From NCBI GenBank assembly GCA_020162035.1, contig JAIUNM010000003.1, forward strand, positions 124,001 through 188,000: DNA of 64,000 nucleotides. The letters are read 5' to 3'. The notes under the pieces were generated by a model. It did not search any database and was not told where the DNA came from. It saw only the letters and a list, made by a program, of their open reading frames with translations. Every line of letters begins with the position of its first letter. Within the stretch, counting starts at the first letter, position 1. The translations under genes and the position numbers were made by a program. Positions 18,500-27,609 of this stretch are shown one piece after another. The DNA comes from Bacteroidota bacterium. Lineage in GTDB: Bacteria > Bacteroidota > Bacteroidia > B-17B0 > Aurantibacillaceae.

Positions 18500-19531
18500 A
18501 TGATAAGAACTATTATTTTAGCCGGATTAATTAGCCCGGTTTTTGGACAAACAGAAAAACATTTAAAAAATTTAAAACAGTTAACTTTTGGTGGCGATAA
18601 TGCAGAAGCTTATTTTTCTCCAAACGATCAATTTGTTTCATTTCAAAGTAATAACGCAAAGTGGGGTTTAAAATGCGATCAGATTTTTACTTTAGATATT
18701 GATAAAGCAAAAAAAGATTCAACTTATAAGCCAAATTTAATAAGCACAGGAAAAGGAAGAACTACGTGTAGTTTTGTAATGCCAAACAATAAAGATGTTT
18801 TGTATGCAAGTACACATTTAGCAGGAGATAGTTGTCCGCCAGCACCTGAAACAAGCGGAAGATATTTATGGGCAGTTTACAATTCATTTGATGTTTTTGT
18901 TGCAAACCCAAAAGGAAAAATAATTAAACAATTAACCAATGCAAAGGGTTATGATGCAGAAGCAACAATATCGCCTAAAGGAGATAAAATTGTATTTACC
19001 AGCGATAGAAGTGGCGATTTAGAATTATGGACAATGGACATTGACGGAAAAAATCAAAAACAAATTACGTTTGGTTTAGGTTACGATGGAGGTGCATTTT
19101 TTTCGCCAGATGGAAAAAAACTTGTATTTAGAGCTTCTCGTCCAACAACCGAAGCAGAACAAACCGACTATAAAGATTTACTAAAAAAAGGATTAGTTGC
19201 CCCAACAAATATGGAAATTTACACTTGTAATGTTGATGGAAGCGATTTAAAACAAATAACAAAATTAGGTAAAGCTAATTGGGCACCTTATTATCATCCA
19301 TCTGGTAAAAAAATAATTTTTTCGAGTAACCATCACAGTAAAAAAGGATATGATTTTCAATTATACATGATAAATGAAGATGGTACTGGATTAGAACAAA
19401 TAACTTCAGAAAGTATGTTTAATGCTTTTCCTATGTTTAGTTATGATGGTAAAAAATTAATTTTTAGTAGCAATCGTAACAATGGAGGAACAAGAGATAC
19501 CAATTTATTTATTGCTGATTGGGAAGATTAA
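18500..19531 (+). CDS. Secreted TolB-like (PD40) beta-propeller protein
   Basis: 343 residues with a short signal peptide (MIRTIILAGLISPVFGQ). At least five PD40/WD40-like repeats follow, seen as recurring SPNDQFVSFQSN, SPKGDKIVFTSDRSGDLELWTMDIDG, SPDGKKLVFRASR, HPSGKKIIFSSN and SYDGKKLIFSSNRNNGG. These resemble the TolB propeller without its N-terminal domain. It is probably periplasmic or surface-exposed. Two bases separate it from the glycosyltransferase gene, and cytidine deaminase begins 2 bases after it, so the three are probably one transcript. No enzymatic activity can be assigned. Confidence 0.85.
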   Translation: MIRTIILAGLISPVFGQTEKHLKNLKQLTFGGDNAEAYFSPNDQFVSFQSNNAKWGLKCDQIFTLDIDKAKKDSTYKPNLISTGKGRTTCSFVMPNNKDVLYASTHLAGDSCPPAPETSGRYLWAVYNSFDVFVANPKGKIIKQLTNAKGYDAEATISPKGDKIVFTSDRSGDLELWTMDIDGKNQKQITFGLGYDGGAFFSPDGKKLVFRASRPTTEAEQTDYKDLLKKGLVAPTNMEIYTCNVDGSDLKQITKLGKANWAPYYHPSGKKIIFSSNHHSKKGYDFQLYMINEDGTGLEQITSESMFNAFPMFSYDGKKLIFSSNRNNGGTRDTNLFIADWED

Positions 19532-19533
19532 TA

Positions 19534-20016
19534 GTGGCTAAAACCATAGATATAAATATTAAAATTGATGTATTTAACTCTTTAAATGAGTTAAGTGAAA
19601 CAGAAAAATTGCTTTGCATTAAAGCAAAAGAAATATTAAATAATGCTTACGCACCGTATTCAAACTTTAAAGTAGGGGCTGCATTATTGTTAGAAAATGG
19701 AGAAATTATAACAGGAACAAATCAAGAAAATATTGCCTATCCAAGTGGTACTTGTGCCGAAAGAACAGCAATTTTTTATGCATCAACTCAATTTCCGGGC
19801 ATAACAATCAAAGCAATTGCAGTTACCGCTAAAAGCGAATCTTCAATTTTTACAATTAACAAGCCCGTATCGCCATGTGGTGCTTGTAGGCAAGTAATTG
19901 CTGAATATGAACAAAAACAAAACCAAGCCATTAAAATATTTATGATTGGCCATAATGATACAGTTTACCAATGCCAATCAATTAACGACTTACTGCCTTT
20001 AATGTTTAATAAATAA
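19534..20016 (+). CDS. cdd: Cytidine deaminase
   Basis: About 160 residues. Zinc and catalytic motifs are intact: CAERTAIF (first zinc Cys and catalytic Glu) and PCGACRQV (two further zinc cysteines). The substrate pocket segment YAPYSNFKVGAALLLENG precedes them. It deaminates cytidine and deoxycytidine to uridine forms in pyrimidine salvage. I chose GTG at 19534, two bases after the upstream stop; a TTG at 19519 would add five residues overlapping the propeller gene. The next gene, uracil-DNA glycosylase, starts 4 bases later, so two uracil-related functions are adjacent. Confidence 0.92.
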   Translation: MAKTIDINIKIDVFNSLNELSETEKLLCIKAKEILNNAYAPYSNFKVGAALLLENGEIITGTNQENIAYPSGTCAERTAIFYASTQFPGITIKAIAVTAKSESSIFTINKPVSPCGACRQVIAEYEQKQNQAIKIFMIGHNDTVYQCQSINDLLPLMFNK

Positions 20017-20020
20017 ATTT

Positions 20021-20737
20021 ATGTTTTTAAATATTAATTTAATTACAGATAATGGTTGGAAAACTGTATTAGAAAAATATTTTGAATCAGAAGAGTTTTT
20101 AAAATTAAATTTATTTTTAACCGAACGGGAAAAAAATAAAGAGATAATATTCCCTCCAAAATTAGAAATTTTTAATGCTTTAAATTTAACGCCATTAAAT
20201 AAGGTAAAAGTTGTAATATTAGGTCAAGATCCTTATCATAAAAAAGGCCAAGCGCATGGATTATGTTTTTCTGTAAATAAAAATATAATTGTACCTCCAT
20301 CTTTAAAAAGTGTGTATAAAAAATTAAATAAAGATGTTGGATTTAAAACACCCGACCATGGCTGTTTAATTAATTGGGCAAACCAAGGTATTTTATTATT
20401 AAACACAATTTTAACGGTAGAAGAAGGTTGCCCAGCCGCACATAAAAACAAAGGCTGGGAAGAGTTAACAGATTTTATTTTACAATACATCATAGAAAAT
20501 AAAAAAAACATAGTTTTTTTGTTATGGGGAAATTTTGCAAAACAAAAAAAAGAATTATTTAAAAATAATTTAACTAATCATAAAATTATGGAAGCAGCAC
20601 ATCCTGCACCTCCTTATTCACATACTAAATTTTTAAACGAATCAGAATCGTTTGCAAATGTAAATAAGTATTTAGTAGAGCATCAAATTAAACCTATAAA
20701 TTGGGAATTAGACGAAATTGCGCCTAGGTTATTTTAA
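20021..20737 (+). CDS. ung: Uracil-DNA glycosylase
   Basis: A 238-residue family 1 UDG. The water-activating loop GQDPYHKKGQAHGLCFSV contains catalytic Asp70. The Gly/Ser loop is PPSLKSVYKKL, the uracil-recognition strand includes VFLLWGNFAKQK, and the minor-groove leucine/His loop appears as HPAPPYSHTKFLN, a slight variant of the usual HPSPLS. It excises uracil from DNA to start base-excision repair. The protein is complete and of normal length. It is the last gene of a close-packed run that starts at 17790. Confidence 0.95.
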   Translation: MFLNINLITDNGWKTVLEKYFESEEFLKLNLFLTEREKNKEIIFPPKLEIFNALNLTPLNKVKVVILGQDPYHKKGQAHGLCFSVNKNIIVPPSLKSVYKKLNKDVGFKTPDHGCLINWANQGILLLNTILTVEEGCPAAHKNKGWEELTDFILQYIIENKKNIVFLLWGNFAKQKKELFKNNLTNHKIMEAAHPAPPYSHTKFLNESESFANVNKYLVEHQIKPINWELDEIAPRLF

Positions 20738-20762
20738 ACAATTGAAATACAAGCACTTAAAT

Positions 20763-20793
20763 TTTGATTTTTTCCAACTATTTACTAACTTTA
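20763..20793 (+). promoter_or_regulatory. Candidate promoter of the second ECF sigma operon
   Basis: TTTG (20763-20766), a 19-base spacer and TAACTTTA (20786-20793). The only deviation from TAnnTTTG is the last base. The sigma ATG is 32 bases downstream. The same -7 octamer precedes mreB. Confidence 0.5.
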
Positions 20794-20825
20794 TTCGTAT
20801 TAAACAATAAAACAATTTTGTTTTT

Positions 20826-21380
20826 ATGAATATTCAGCCAGAGCTTATAAAGTTATGCTTGCAAAAAAATCGCAAGGCTGAGTATGATTTGTATAAAATA
20901 ACATACAGTTACCTAATGAGTATTTGTATGCGTTATAGCAAAAGTAAAGATATAGCAGCAGAATCATTAAACATTGGTTTTTTAAAAATACTAACTAATT
21001 TAAAATCATATAATACTCAAATTCCTTTTAAAATGTGGATTAGGCGTATTATGATTAATACACTTATAGACGAATACAGAAAACAAAAACGTGAAAAAGA
21101 ACATGTATCTTATGTAGAAACGTATTATGATAGTTCAGATTTTTCTGATGTTAACGAGGCTATGAGTAATTTTAATGTTGCTCAAATTTATAAACTTATA
21201 GATGAGTTGCCACCATCAACCAAAGAAGTATTTAATTTATACGTTATAGATGGCTACAGCCATAAAGAAATTGGAGAATTATTGAATATTAGTGAGGGTA
21301 CAAGTAAATGGCATTTGAGTGAAGCAAGACAAAAATTAAAAAACAAAATAGAAGAAAAACTTTTTATTAAAGTAGCATAA
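20826..21380 (+). CDS. ECF-type RNA polymerase sigma factor
   Basis: 184 residues with region 2 (YDLYKITYSYLMSICMRYSKSKDIAAESLNIGFLKILTNLKSYN, then FKMWIRRIMINTLIDEYRKQKR) and region 4 (LPPSTKEVFNLYVIDGYSHKEIGELLNISEGTSKWHLSEARQKLK), the standard ECF plan. It belongs to the Bacteroidota group whose downstream partner is a membrane protein of unknown type. The next ATG follows its TAA directly with no spacer. It is more canonical in region 2 than the other ECF gene in the window (11080-11667). Confidence 0.93.
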   Translation: MNIQPELIKLCLQKNRKAEYDLYKITYSYLMSICMRYSKSKDIAAESLNIGFLKILTNLKSYNTQIPFKMWIRRIMINTLIDEYRKQKREKEHVSYVETYYDSSDFSDVNEAMSNFNVAQIYKLIDELPPSTKEVFNLYVIDGYSHKEIGELLNISEGTSKWHLSEARQKLKNKIEEKLFIKVA

Positions 21381-22793
21381 ATGAAAACAAACGAGTTTGA
21401 TGAAATAATTAAAAATAAAGTTAACGAAGCTAACTTTGAGTTTAATCCAGAACATTGGGAAAAAGCGGCACAGTTAATTGATACTGAACGTGCAGTTTTA
21501 AAAAATTCAACTAAAAATAATTTTAAATATTATATTGGAATTATTATTGCTTTTTTATGTTTGATTGGTGTATATTCATTTTATAACATTTCAATAAACA
21601 CTTCAAATACAAAATCAAACAAAACTAAAGAACTTGCAAAAAACAATCAACTATTAGCAATTAATACAATTGATAGTAAAATTGGTCAAACTGAAAATAA
21701 TAACAGAGAACAAATTTTAAATGAATTAAAAGAAGAGAAATCTAACATTACTAATAATTCTACTAGTAACGAACAAAACACATTAAGCAATGCATCAAAT
21801 TTAAAAAAATTAAAAAACAATTTTGCAAATACCAATAATCAAAATGAAATTAAGTATAAAACTGAAAATGAATCTAGCTCAAAATTTATCCAATCTAATT
21901 CAAATCAAAAATTCAATTCAGAGAATGAAGAAAGTTTAAACAAAACTAAAAACAATCAAATTTATTCTAATTCTTCTTCAGAAAATGTTTTATCGTTAGT
22001 TAACGATTCAAGTATTAAAGATAATAATGAGTCTCAAGAAGATAAAATTGCAATTGTGCTTCCTACTATTTATCCTAATTTTTCTTCATTTTCAACTTTA
22101 AATATAGATGTTGATGATAATCTTTTAAGAACCGATTATACACCAACTAAAAAAGATGATGAATATTATAGAGATAAAAAACAAAAAAAACAGTTTTTAA
22201 ATGTTGAAGCAAACGTATTATACAATTATGGCTGGAGCCATTTAAATCAAAAAAAAGCCAATGCATTTAATTATAATTTAGGTTTAAATTATGGATTTTA
22301 TTTATCGCGTAAATTAAGTGCAAGTTTTGGAGCACATTGTTTTAGTGTTAGAAATGTAAATCAAACAATTTTTAGCGATACTTTATCTGATTTTAAATTT
22401 GGTGTAAAAAGTTCAACTAGCGAAATAATAAATAACCATTTAATGTATTTAACAATACCATTACAAATAAATTATCATATAAACACTAAAAATTATTTAA
22501 GTGCAGGTGTAAATATTGGTACAAAAATTTATAGTAAAAATTCAATTGTAACGTCATCTTATATTGGTGAAGATATACAATCAACAAATATTGAAAAAAA
22601 TAATTTTAATTATTATAACGTTGCAGATAGAAACATAATGCTTGAAGCTTCATACAGTACAAATGTTACAAAAAAACTATGGATAAAAGCTGGGGTTTAT
22701 TACAGTGTTAACGATTTATTTAAGCAAGTTAATGGCATTCAAAATTTAAAAGGTTTAAACATTGGAATTAAGTATGAAATATTTGATAAATAA
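21381..22793 (+). CDS. Anti-sigma-like membrane protein joined to an outer-membrane beta-barrel domain
   Basis: 470 residues in four parts. Residues 1-48 are a charged, probably cytoplasmic segment with FNPEHWEKAAQLI. Residues about 50-70 form one hydrophobic helix (YYIGIIIAFLCLIGVYSFYN). Residues about 75-265 are a very Asn/Ser/Lys-rich low-complexity linker. Residues about 272-470 are amphipathic beta strands of the porin/OMP_b-brl kind (NVEANVLYNYGW, FNYNLGLNYGFYLSRKLSASFGAH, KLWIKAGVYYSVND). It abuts the sigma gene exactly. One polypeptide could thus reach from sigma factor to outer membrane. Alternatively the barrel is a small soluble-side lipocalin-like fold. Both readings are inference. 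Confidence 0.7.
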   Translation: MKTNEFDEIIKNKVNEANFEFNPEHWEKAAQLIDTERAVLKNSTKNNFKYYIGIIIAFLCLIGVYSFYNISINTSNTKSNKTKELAKNNQLLAINTIDSKIGQTENNNREQILNELKEEKSNITNNSTSNEQNTLSNASNLKKLKNNFANTNNQNEIKYKTENESSSKFIQSNSNQKFNSENEESLNKTKNNQIYSNSSSENVLSLVNDSSIKDNNESQEDKIAIVLPTIYPNFSSFSTLNIDVDDNLLRTDYTPTKKDDEYYRDKKQKKQFLNVEANVLYNYGWSHLNQKKANAFNYNLGLNYGFYLSRKLSASFGAHCFSVRNVNQTIFSDTLSDFKFGVKSSTSEIINNHLMYLTIPLQINYHINTKNYLSAGVNIGTKIYSKNSIVTSSYIGEDIQSTNIEKNNFNYYNVADRNIMLEASYSTNVTKKLWIKAGVYYSVNDLFKQVNGIQNLKGLNIGIKYEIFDK

Positions 22794-23889
22794 GAGGAAT
22801 AGTTTTTATGTGTTAGCTTTAATTTTATTTAATGCTTGTATAAAAAAACAACTTCCTAAAAATGATACAGAAGGAGCTAACCCTGTTTTTTACATGAAAG
22901 CGTTAGTTAACAATTTGCCTGTAAGTTTAGAAGCAGGTAAAAATAATTTATACATGTTTGCCGATTGGAGTTACAATAGCTTTGATAGTATTTATAGTTT
23001 TGTTGGAACTCTTCAACAAAAAAATTGCGTTAGCAATTGTGGTTACTCAATGCGATTATTAATTAATAACAATGTTTCATTAGCGCCTGGCCAATCTCCT
23101 AATGTTAATTCAAGTATATCAAGCTCTACTTATTCTTTTCAGTTACCACAAACAAATACAATTTATGATTGTATTTTTACTTCTAATTCTCCCTTTTCGC
23201 CTTATAATGTTTGGACGTTTAATGATGGAAGTAGTTTAAATGGTTTGTATGCCCAAAAACAATTTTTATCTGGCACTACACAAACAGTTAATTTAAAAGC
23301 TAATAATGCTACTTGTATGTTTAATGTGTTTAATGTTTACAAAATTGGCTCGCCATTACAAGTAAGCGTATGGGGCAATAAAGATACAGCTCAAGCTAGT
23401 AGCACTTTTAATTTTAATTCATCATTTATAGGCACATCGTCTGTTACCTGCTTGTGGGATTTTGGAGATGGAACATCGAGCACTCAACAAAATCCTACAC
23501 ATACATATTTTAATTTTGGGTATTATTTAACAAAATTAACTGTAAAAAGTAATTCTGATACTGCAGTTTGTTATTATAGAGCTGCCGTTGTTAATGGGCA
23601 ACCATGTAATGCAAATATTACAGCAAGTATGACGCAAATTTCACCTTTAAAACCTTTTTCAAAAGTAATTATTGAAATTACTGATGATAATGGAAAAACA
23701 TACTCAAGCGCGAACATATTACAAATGAATGATAGTTTTACAATTACTTCGGTTGAAGATTACGAAACAGCCGACAGTGGTGTTAAAACAAAAAAAGTAA
23801 AATTTAATTTTAATTGTAAAGTTAAATCGGGTAACGATATTTTAGACATAAAAAATGGTGAAGCTGTATTTGCCGTAGGTTATAACTAA
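22774..23889 (+). CDS. PKD-domain lipoprotein of the sigma operon
   Basis: 371 residues from ATG at 22774, overlapping the previous gene by 20 bases; a TTG at 22762 is less likely. The N-terminus reads MKYLINKRNSFYVLALILFNACIKK, a lipoprotein-type signal with Cys near residue 22, though the lipobox is loose. One PKD domain is clear around residues 205-265 (WDFGDGTSSTQQNPTHTYFNFGYYLTKLTVKS). The N-terminal part has several Cys and Tyr residues but no recognised domain. It is probably a surface or periplasmic lipoprotein and perhaps the envelope component sensed or controlled by this sigma system. Confidence 0.78.
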   Translation: MKYLINKRNSFYVLALILFNACIKKQLPKNDTEGANPVFYMKALVNNLPVSLEAGKNNLYMFADWSYNSFDSIYSFVGTLQQKNCVSNCGYSMRLLINNNVSLAPGQSPNVNSSISSSTYSFQLPQTNTIYDCIFTSNSPFSPYNVWTFNDGSSLNGLYAQKQFLSGTTQTVNLKANNATCMFNVFNVYKIGSPLQVSVWGNKDTAQASSTFNFNSSFIGTSSVTCLWDFGDGTSSTQQNPTHTYFNFGYYLTKLTVKSNSDTAVCYYRAAVVNGQPCNANITASMTQISPLKPFSKVIIEITDDNGKTYSSANILQMNDSFTITSVEDYETADSGVKTKKVKFNFNCKVKSGNDILDIKNGEAVFAVGYN

Positions 23890-23893
23890 AAAA

Positions 23894-25228
23894 CTATTTA
23901 ATTATTTTAAACTCGTTTGGTAAATAATTATTAGTTCTATTTGGTAAAATTTTACACCATCCAATTCCAAAATTTTTAAATGTTAGTAGTGTTAAACCTT
24001 TGGTATTTGTTGAAAGATTTAAATTTTCTTTTTTTAAATAATTAATACTTTCAGTTAATTCTAAATCTACTTTATTTAAGTTACTATTTAAATAGTTTGA
24101 TAAAGCCAATTCATGATGAGGAATTAAATCTTTACCTTTAATTTCGCCAATGCATGTACCAGCTTTTTTTAAGTAAAAATTAGTTGAGTGGGCATTTATA
24201 AAATCAATTACTTTATCAGTACTAAAGTAAAATAAATGATTTAATTTAAAAGTTGAAAAATTTGGTGATACAAAATCGTTTAATAATTTTCTTTCATTAT
24301 TTGTAGGAATACACAAATTATTTTTTTTGTTTTTGCTAGTTGAAAAAATAGTTTCTTCTTTTTTTTGAAATATACATATATAAAAACCTTCACTATTAGT
24401 AAGGTGTGGGTAAAACCTATATCCTAATTCAGATTGTGTAATTCCCCATTCTATCGGGACGTTTAATTTTATTTCTTCAAAATCAAATTCTGTTACTAAC
24501 CATTTACTAATTTGTTCATTTTCTTCAATAGAATAGGAACAAGTACTATAAATTAAATAACCACCAGGTTTAATGCATTCAATTAAATTAGAAATAATCT
24601 CTTTTTGTCTAATGCTACAATCTGTAACCGCTTTCTCACTCCAATGTTCTATGGCGTCATGTTGTTTTCTAAATAAACCACTTCCACTACAGGGCGCATC
24701 AACTAAAACTAAATCAAAAAATTGTTGTAATTTTTTAAATTTATTTGTTTCAGAATTTGTTACAATAGTATTGCAAGTACCCCATTTACTTAAATTGTAG
24801 CTTAAAATTTCTGCCCTTGATTTTGTAAATTCATTACTTATTAATAAACTGTTTTCAGCTAAATAGCTATTTATCAAAGTGCTTTTACCACCTGGAGCAG
24901 CACAAGCATCTAATACATTTACGTTTTGTTTTGGAAATTGAATTTCGTTTAAAACATAATCAATAAACATGCTTCCCGCCTCTTGTACGTAATAACAACC
25001 CGCATGAAATAACGGGTCATAAGTAAAATAAGGCCTTTCTTTTAAATAAAATCCGTTTTTACACCAATTTACTTGGCGCAAGTTATAATCAATTTCAGTT
25101 TTTTTAAAAGGATTAATTCTTATACTCGTTAGTTTATTTTCTTCGTTATGGGCTGCTACAAATTCATTAACATTAATGTTAAAATTGTTTTTTAAACTGT
25201 TTAAAAGTTGTTCTGGAATTTGAAGCAT
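23894..25228 (-). CDS. rsmF: rRNA (cytosine-C5) methyltransferase, RsmF/YebU-like
   Basis: A 444-residue m5C RNA methyltransferase. An N-terminal RsmF-type segment is followed by the SAM-binding core VLDACAAPGGKSTLI and DLVLVDAPCSGSGLFRK, whose Cys releases product, and then by LIYSTCSYSIEENEQ, whose Cys is the nucleophile. The C-terminal third (about residues 290-444) is a PUA-like RNA-binding part. Residues YYVQEAGSMF and the H-A-G-C start of the core are typical. The exact 16S position modified is inferred from family only. It is monocistronic, convergent with the PKD lipoprotein gene (4 bases apart) and divergent from recX. Confidence 0.9.
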   Translation of the reverse strand: MLQIPEQLLNSLKNNFNINVNEFVAAHNEENKLTSIRINPFKKTEIDYNLRQVNWCKNGFYLKERPYFTYDPLFHAGCYYVQEAGSMFIDYVLNEIQFPKQNVNVLDACAAPGGKSTLINSYLAENSLLISNEFTKSRAEILSYNLSKWGTCNTIVTNSETNKFKKLQQFFDLVLVDAPCSGSGLFRKQHDAIEHWSEKAVTDCSIRQKEIISNLIECIKPGGYLIYSTCSYSIEENEQISKWLVTEFDFEEIKLNVPIEWGITQSELGYRFYPHLTNSEGFYICIFQKKEETIFSTSKNKKNNLCIPTNNERKLLNDFVSPNFSTFKLNHLFYFSTDKVIDFINAHSTNFYLKKAGTCIGEIKGKDLIPHHELALSNYLNSNLNKVDLELTESINYLKKENLNLSTNTKGLTLLTFKNFGIGWCKILPNRTNNYLPNEFKIIK

Positions 25229-25260
25229 GGTTTAAATTTAATAAATAGTTTTGTTTTAGT

Positions 25261-25737
25261 TTGATTGATAATAAAAAATATCTACCAATAGAAACTATAA
25301 TTTTAAAAATTCAATATTGGTGTGCTTACCAAGAAAGATCGCAGTTTGAATTAGATAAAAAATTAATAGAATATAATTTAACTGAAAACGAAAAATTAGA
25401 AATAGTTTCTAATTTAATAACAAATAATTTTATAAATGAGGAGCGTTTTGCTACAGCATTTACGAGAGGAAAATTTAACATAAAAAAATGGGGTAAACTA
25501 AAAATTAAAGCACATTTAAAACTTCATAAAATCCCACAAAAATTAATAAACCAAGCCTTATCTGGAATTAATGATGATGAATACAGTGCTACAATTGAAA
25601 ATTTAATTAATTTAAAACTTAAAACAATTAAACTTGTACCAACTTTAATAAAAAAGCAAAAATTAATTAACTTTTTACAAACAAAAGGGTTTGAATTTGA
25701 CTTGATTATGAACGAAATAAATAAAATTAAAATGTAA
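25261..25737 (+). CDS. recX: Regulatory protein RecX
   Basis: 158 residues, almost all helical, with the RecX pattern: CAYQERSQFELDKKLIEY, then LITNNFINEERFATAFTRGKFNIKKWGKLKIKAHLK (the family's highly conserved F-D-x-R-F-A-x-x-x-x-R-x-x-x-x-K-x-G-x-x-x-I variant), then I..ALSGI. RecX modulates RecA filament extension. The start is TTG at 25261; the frame has no close ATG. There is no recA neighbour here. The gene runs divergently from the methyltransferase gene, with only 32 bases between them. Confidence 0.88.
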   Translation: MIDNKKYLPIETIILKIQYWCAYQERSQFELDKKLIEYNLTENEKLEIVSNLITNNFINEERFATAFTRGKFNIKKWGKLKIKAHLKLHKIPQKLINQALSGINDDEYSATIENLINLKLKTIKLVPTLIKKQKLINFLQTKGFEFDLIMNEINKIKM

Positions 25738-25834
25738 TTTTATTTAATTTACTAAAAAGAAAATGTTTTTTTGAATTTTAGTTAAAAACAAACAATTTAT
25801 TGTAAAATAGTAGTAAATTAGTAACCTACTTTTT

Positions 25835-26362
25835 TTGAGTGTAGAACAAAATATTCGTCAATTAATTAGAGATATTCCAGATTTTCCTAAACCTGGAATT
25901 ATGTTTAAAGACATTACACCACTTTTTTATAATCAAGAAGTATGTAGTAAAATAGCCGATGAAGTTATAAATAAATTAACATCAAAGCCAGATGCCATTG
26001 TAGGTGTTGAAAGTAGAGGTTTTTTGTTTGGTTTTTTGGTTGCAAATAAATTAGGAATTCCTTTTGTTTTGGCGCGCAAACCAGGTAAATTACCCTATAA
26101 AACAATAAGTCATGAATATGATTTAGAATATGGAAGCGCTAAAATTGAAATGCATACAGACGCATTACAAAAAAATTGGAATGTTTTAATTCACGATGAT
26201 TTATTAGCAACTGGGGGAACAGCAGCTGCCGCAGCCGAATTAATTAATAAATTGGGAGCAAATGTGGTTGGATTTAATTTTATTGTTGGCTTATCGTTTT
26301 TAAAAGGAGAAGAAAAATTAAAAAAATATACAAATAATATAACATGTCTAGTTCAGTATTAG
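25835..26362 (+). CDS. apt: Adenine phosphoribosyltransferase
   Basis: 175 residues. It begins with the Apt-specific helix IRQLIRDIPDFPKPGIMFKDITPLF. It contains the flexible loop region ARKPGKLPYKT and the PRPP-binding motif VLIHDDLLATGGTAAAA, and ends with a typical FIVGLSFLKGEEKL. It salvages adenine to AMP using PRPP. The start is TTG at 25835, fixed by the family's N-terminus (SVEQNIRQLI) and the absence of an in-frame ATG. The 3' end overlaps the acyl-CoA dehydrogenase gene by 19 bases, so translation of the two may be coupled although their pathways are unrelated. Confidence 0.93.
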   Translation: MSVEQNIRQLIRDIPDFPKPGIMFKDITPLFYNQEVCSKIADEVINKLTSKPDAIVGVESRGFLFGFLVANKLGIPFVLARKPGKLPYKTISHEYDLEYGSAKIEMHTDALQKNWNVLIHDDLLATGGTAAAAAELINKLGANVVGFNFIVGLSFLKGEEKLKKYTNNITCLVQY

Positions 26363-27513
26363 AAAACAATTCAATTTCGTTTAATAAAAACGAAAACCAA
26401 TTAATGATTGCGGATATGATTCGCAAATTTGGTAAAGAACATATTACTCCTAAAATGATGGAGTGGGATGAAAATCAAACCTTCCCTGTTGAGGTATTTA
26501 AAAAGCTAGGCGAATTAGGTTTAATGGGTGTTTTAGTACCAACTGAGTATGGAGGTAGTGGTTTTAGTTATACCGAATATGTTACAGCTATAACAGAACT
26601 AGCAAGTATTTGCAGTTCAATTGGTTTATCAATGGCTGCACACAATAGTTTATGCACTGGGCATATTTTAGCCTTTGGTAACGAAGAACAAAAGAAAAAA
26701 TACTTACCAAAATTAGCTACAGCTGAGTGGATTGGCGCTTGGGGTTTAACCGAAGCAAATACAGGAAGTGATGCTATGCGTATGCGTTGTACTGCAGTTC
26801 AAGATGGCGATTATTGGGTAATTAATGGTACAAAAAACTGGATTACTCATGGTATAACAGGAAATGTAGCGGTTGTTCTTGTAAGAACGGGCGAATTATT
26901 AGATAGTAAAGGAATTACTGCATTTGTTATAGAAAGAGGCACGCCAGGATTTAAAGGAGGTAAAAAAGAAAATAAATTAGGTATGCGCGCAAGCGAAACA
27001 GCCGAATTAATTTTCGAAAATTGCAGAGTTCATAAATCACAAATTTTAGGTAACGTTGGCGATGGCTTTATACAAGCAATGAAAGTTTTAGATGGAGGAC
27101 GAATTAGTATTGCTGCCTTAAGCTTAGGTATAGCAAAAGGAAGCTTAGATGCTAGTGTGAAATATGCAAAAGAACGCGAACAATTTGGTCAACCAATATC
27201 TAAATTTCAAGCAATTGCGTTTAAATTAGCCGATATGGCAACAGAATTTGAAGCAGCTGAATTGTTAACCTTACATGCAGCCCATTTAAAAAATAACGGA
27301 CAAAAAGTTACTGTTGCAGGTGCAATGGCTAAATACTATGCAAGTGAAATATGCGTAAAAGCAGCTAACGAAGCAGTTCAAATATTTGGTGGCTATGGTT
27401 TTACCAAAGATTTTCCGGTTGAAAAATTTTACAGAGATAGTAAATTATGCACTATTGGCGAAGGAACTAGCGAAATACAAAAATTAGTTATTGCCAGAGA
27501 GTTATTAAAATAA
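26344..27513 (+). CDS. Acyl-CoA dehydrogenase
   Basis: A 389-residue FAD flavoprotein. The helical N-terminal domain (ENQLMIADMIRKFGKEHITPKM) is followed by the FAD/substrate beta-domain (GAWGLTEANTGSDA, WVINGTKNWITHG), then the C-terminal helices with REQFGQPISKFQAI and QIFGGYGFTKDFPVEKFYRD. The catalytic base is the Glu in CTIGEGTSEIQ, the position used by short- and branched-chain enzymes. It oxidises an acyl-CoA at C2-C3 and passes electrons to ETF. Butyryl-CoA or a branched-chain acyl-CoA is the most likely substrate. A strong terminator follows. Confidence 0.94.
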   Translation: MSSSVLENNSISFNKNENQLMIADMIRKFGKEHITPKMMEWDENQTFPVEVFKKLGELGLMGVLVPTEYGGSGFSYTEYVTAITELASICSSIGLSMAAHNSLCTGHILAFGNEEQKKKYLPKLATAEWIGAWGLTEANTGSDAMRMRCTAVQDGDYWVINGTKNWITHGITGNVAVVLVRTGELLDSKGITAFVIERGTPGFKGGKKENKLGMRASETAELIFENCRVHKSQILGNVGDGFIQAMKVLDGGRISIAALSLGIAKGSLDASVKYAKEREQFGQPISKFQAIAFKLADMATEFEAAELLTLHAAHLKNNGQKVTVAGAMAKYYASEICVKAANEAVQIFGGYGFTKDFPVEKFYRDSKLCTIGEGTSEIQKLVIARELLK

Positions 27514-27528
27514 ATTTTAATAAAAACA

Positions 27529-27566
27529 AAAAAAACCTTGTTAATTTTAACAAGGTTTTTTTGTTT
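27529..27566 (+). terminator. Rho-independent terminator after acyl-CoA dehydrogenase
   Basis: An inverted repeat centred at 27545/27546 has arms AAAAACCTTGTTAA and TTAACAAGGTTTTT, with a run of seven Ts on the 3' side. The perfect symmetry leaves almost no loop, so the innermost pairs probably stay open. Confidence 0.85.
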
Positions 27567-27609
27567 CTAAATATTTTTAGTTAATTTTAATTAACCAATA
27601 ATTATAAAT

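Noticed and set aside
24440..24470. Possible half of a TCCCGATAG-type repeat in the RsmF-like gene (CTATCGGGACG)
   Set aside because: Only one arm is present and the encoded NVPIEWGIT fits the family naturally, so an inserted repeat is not needed.
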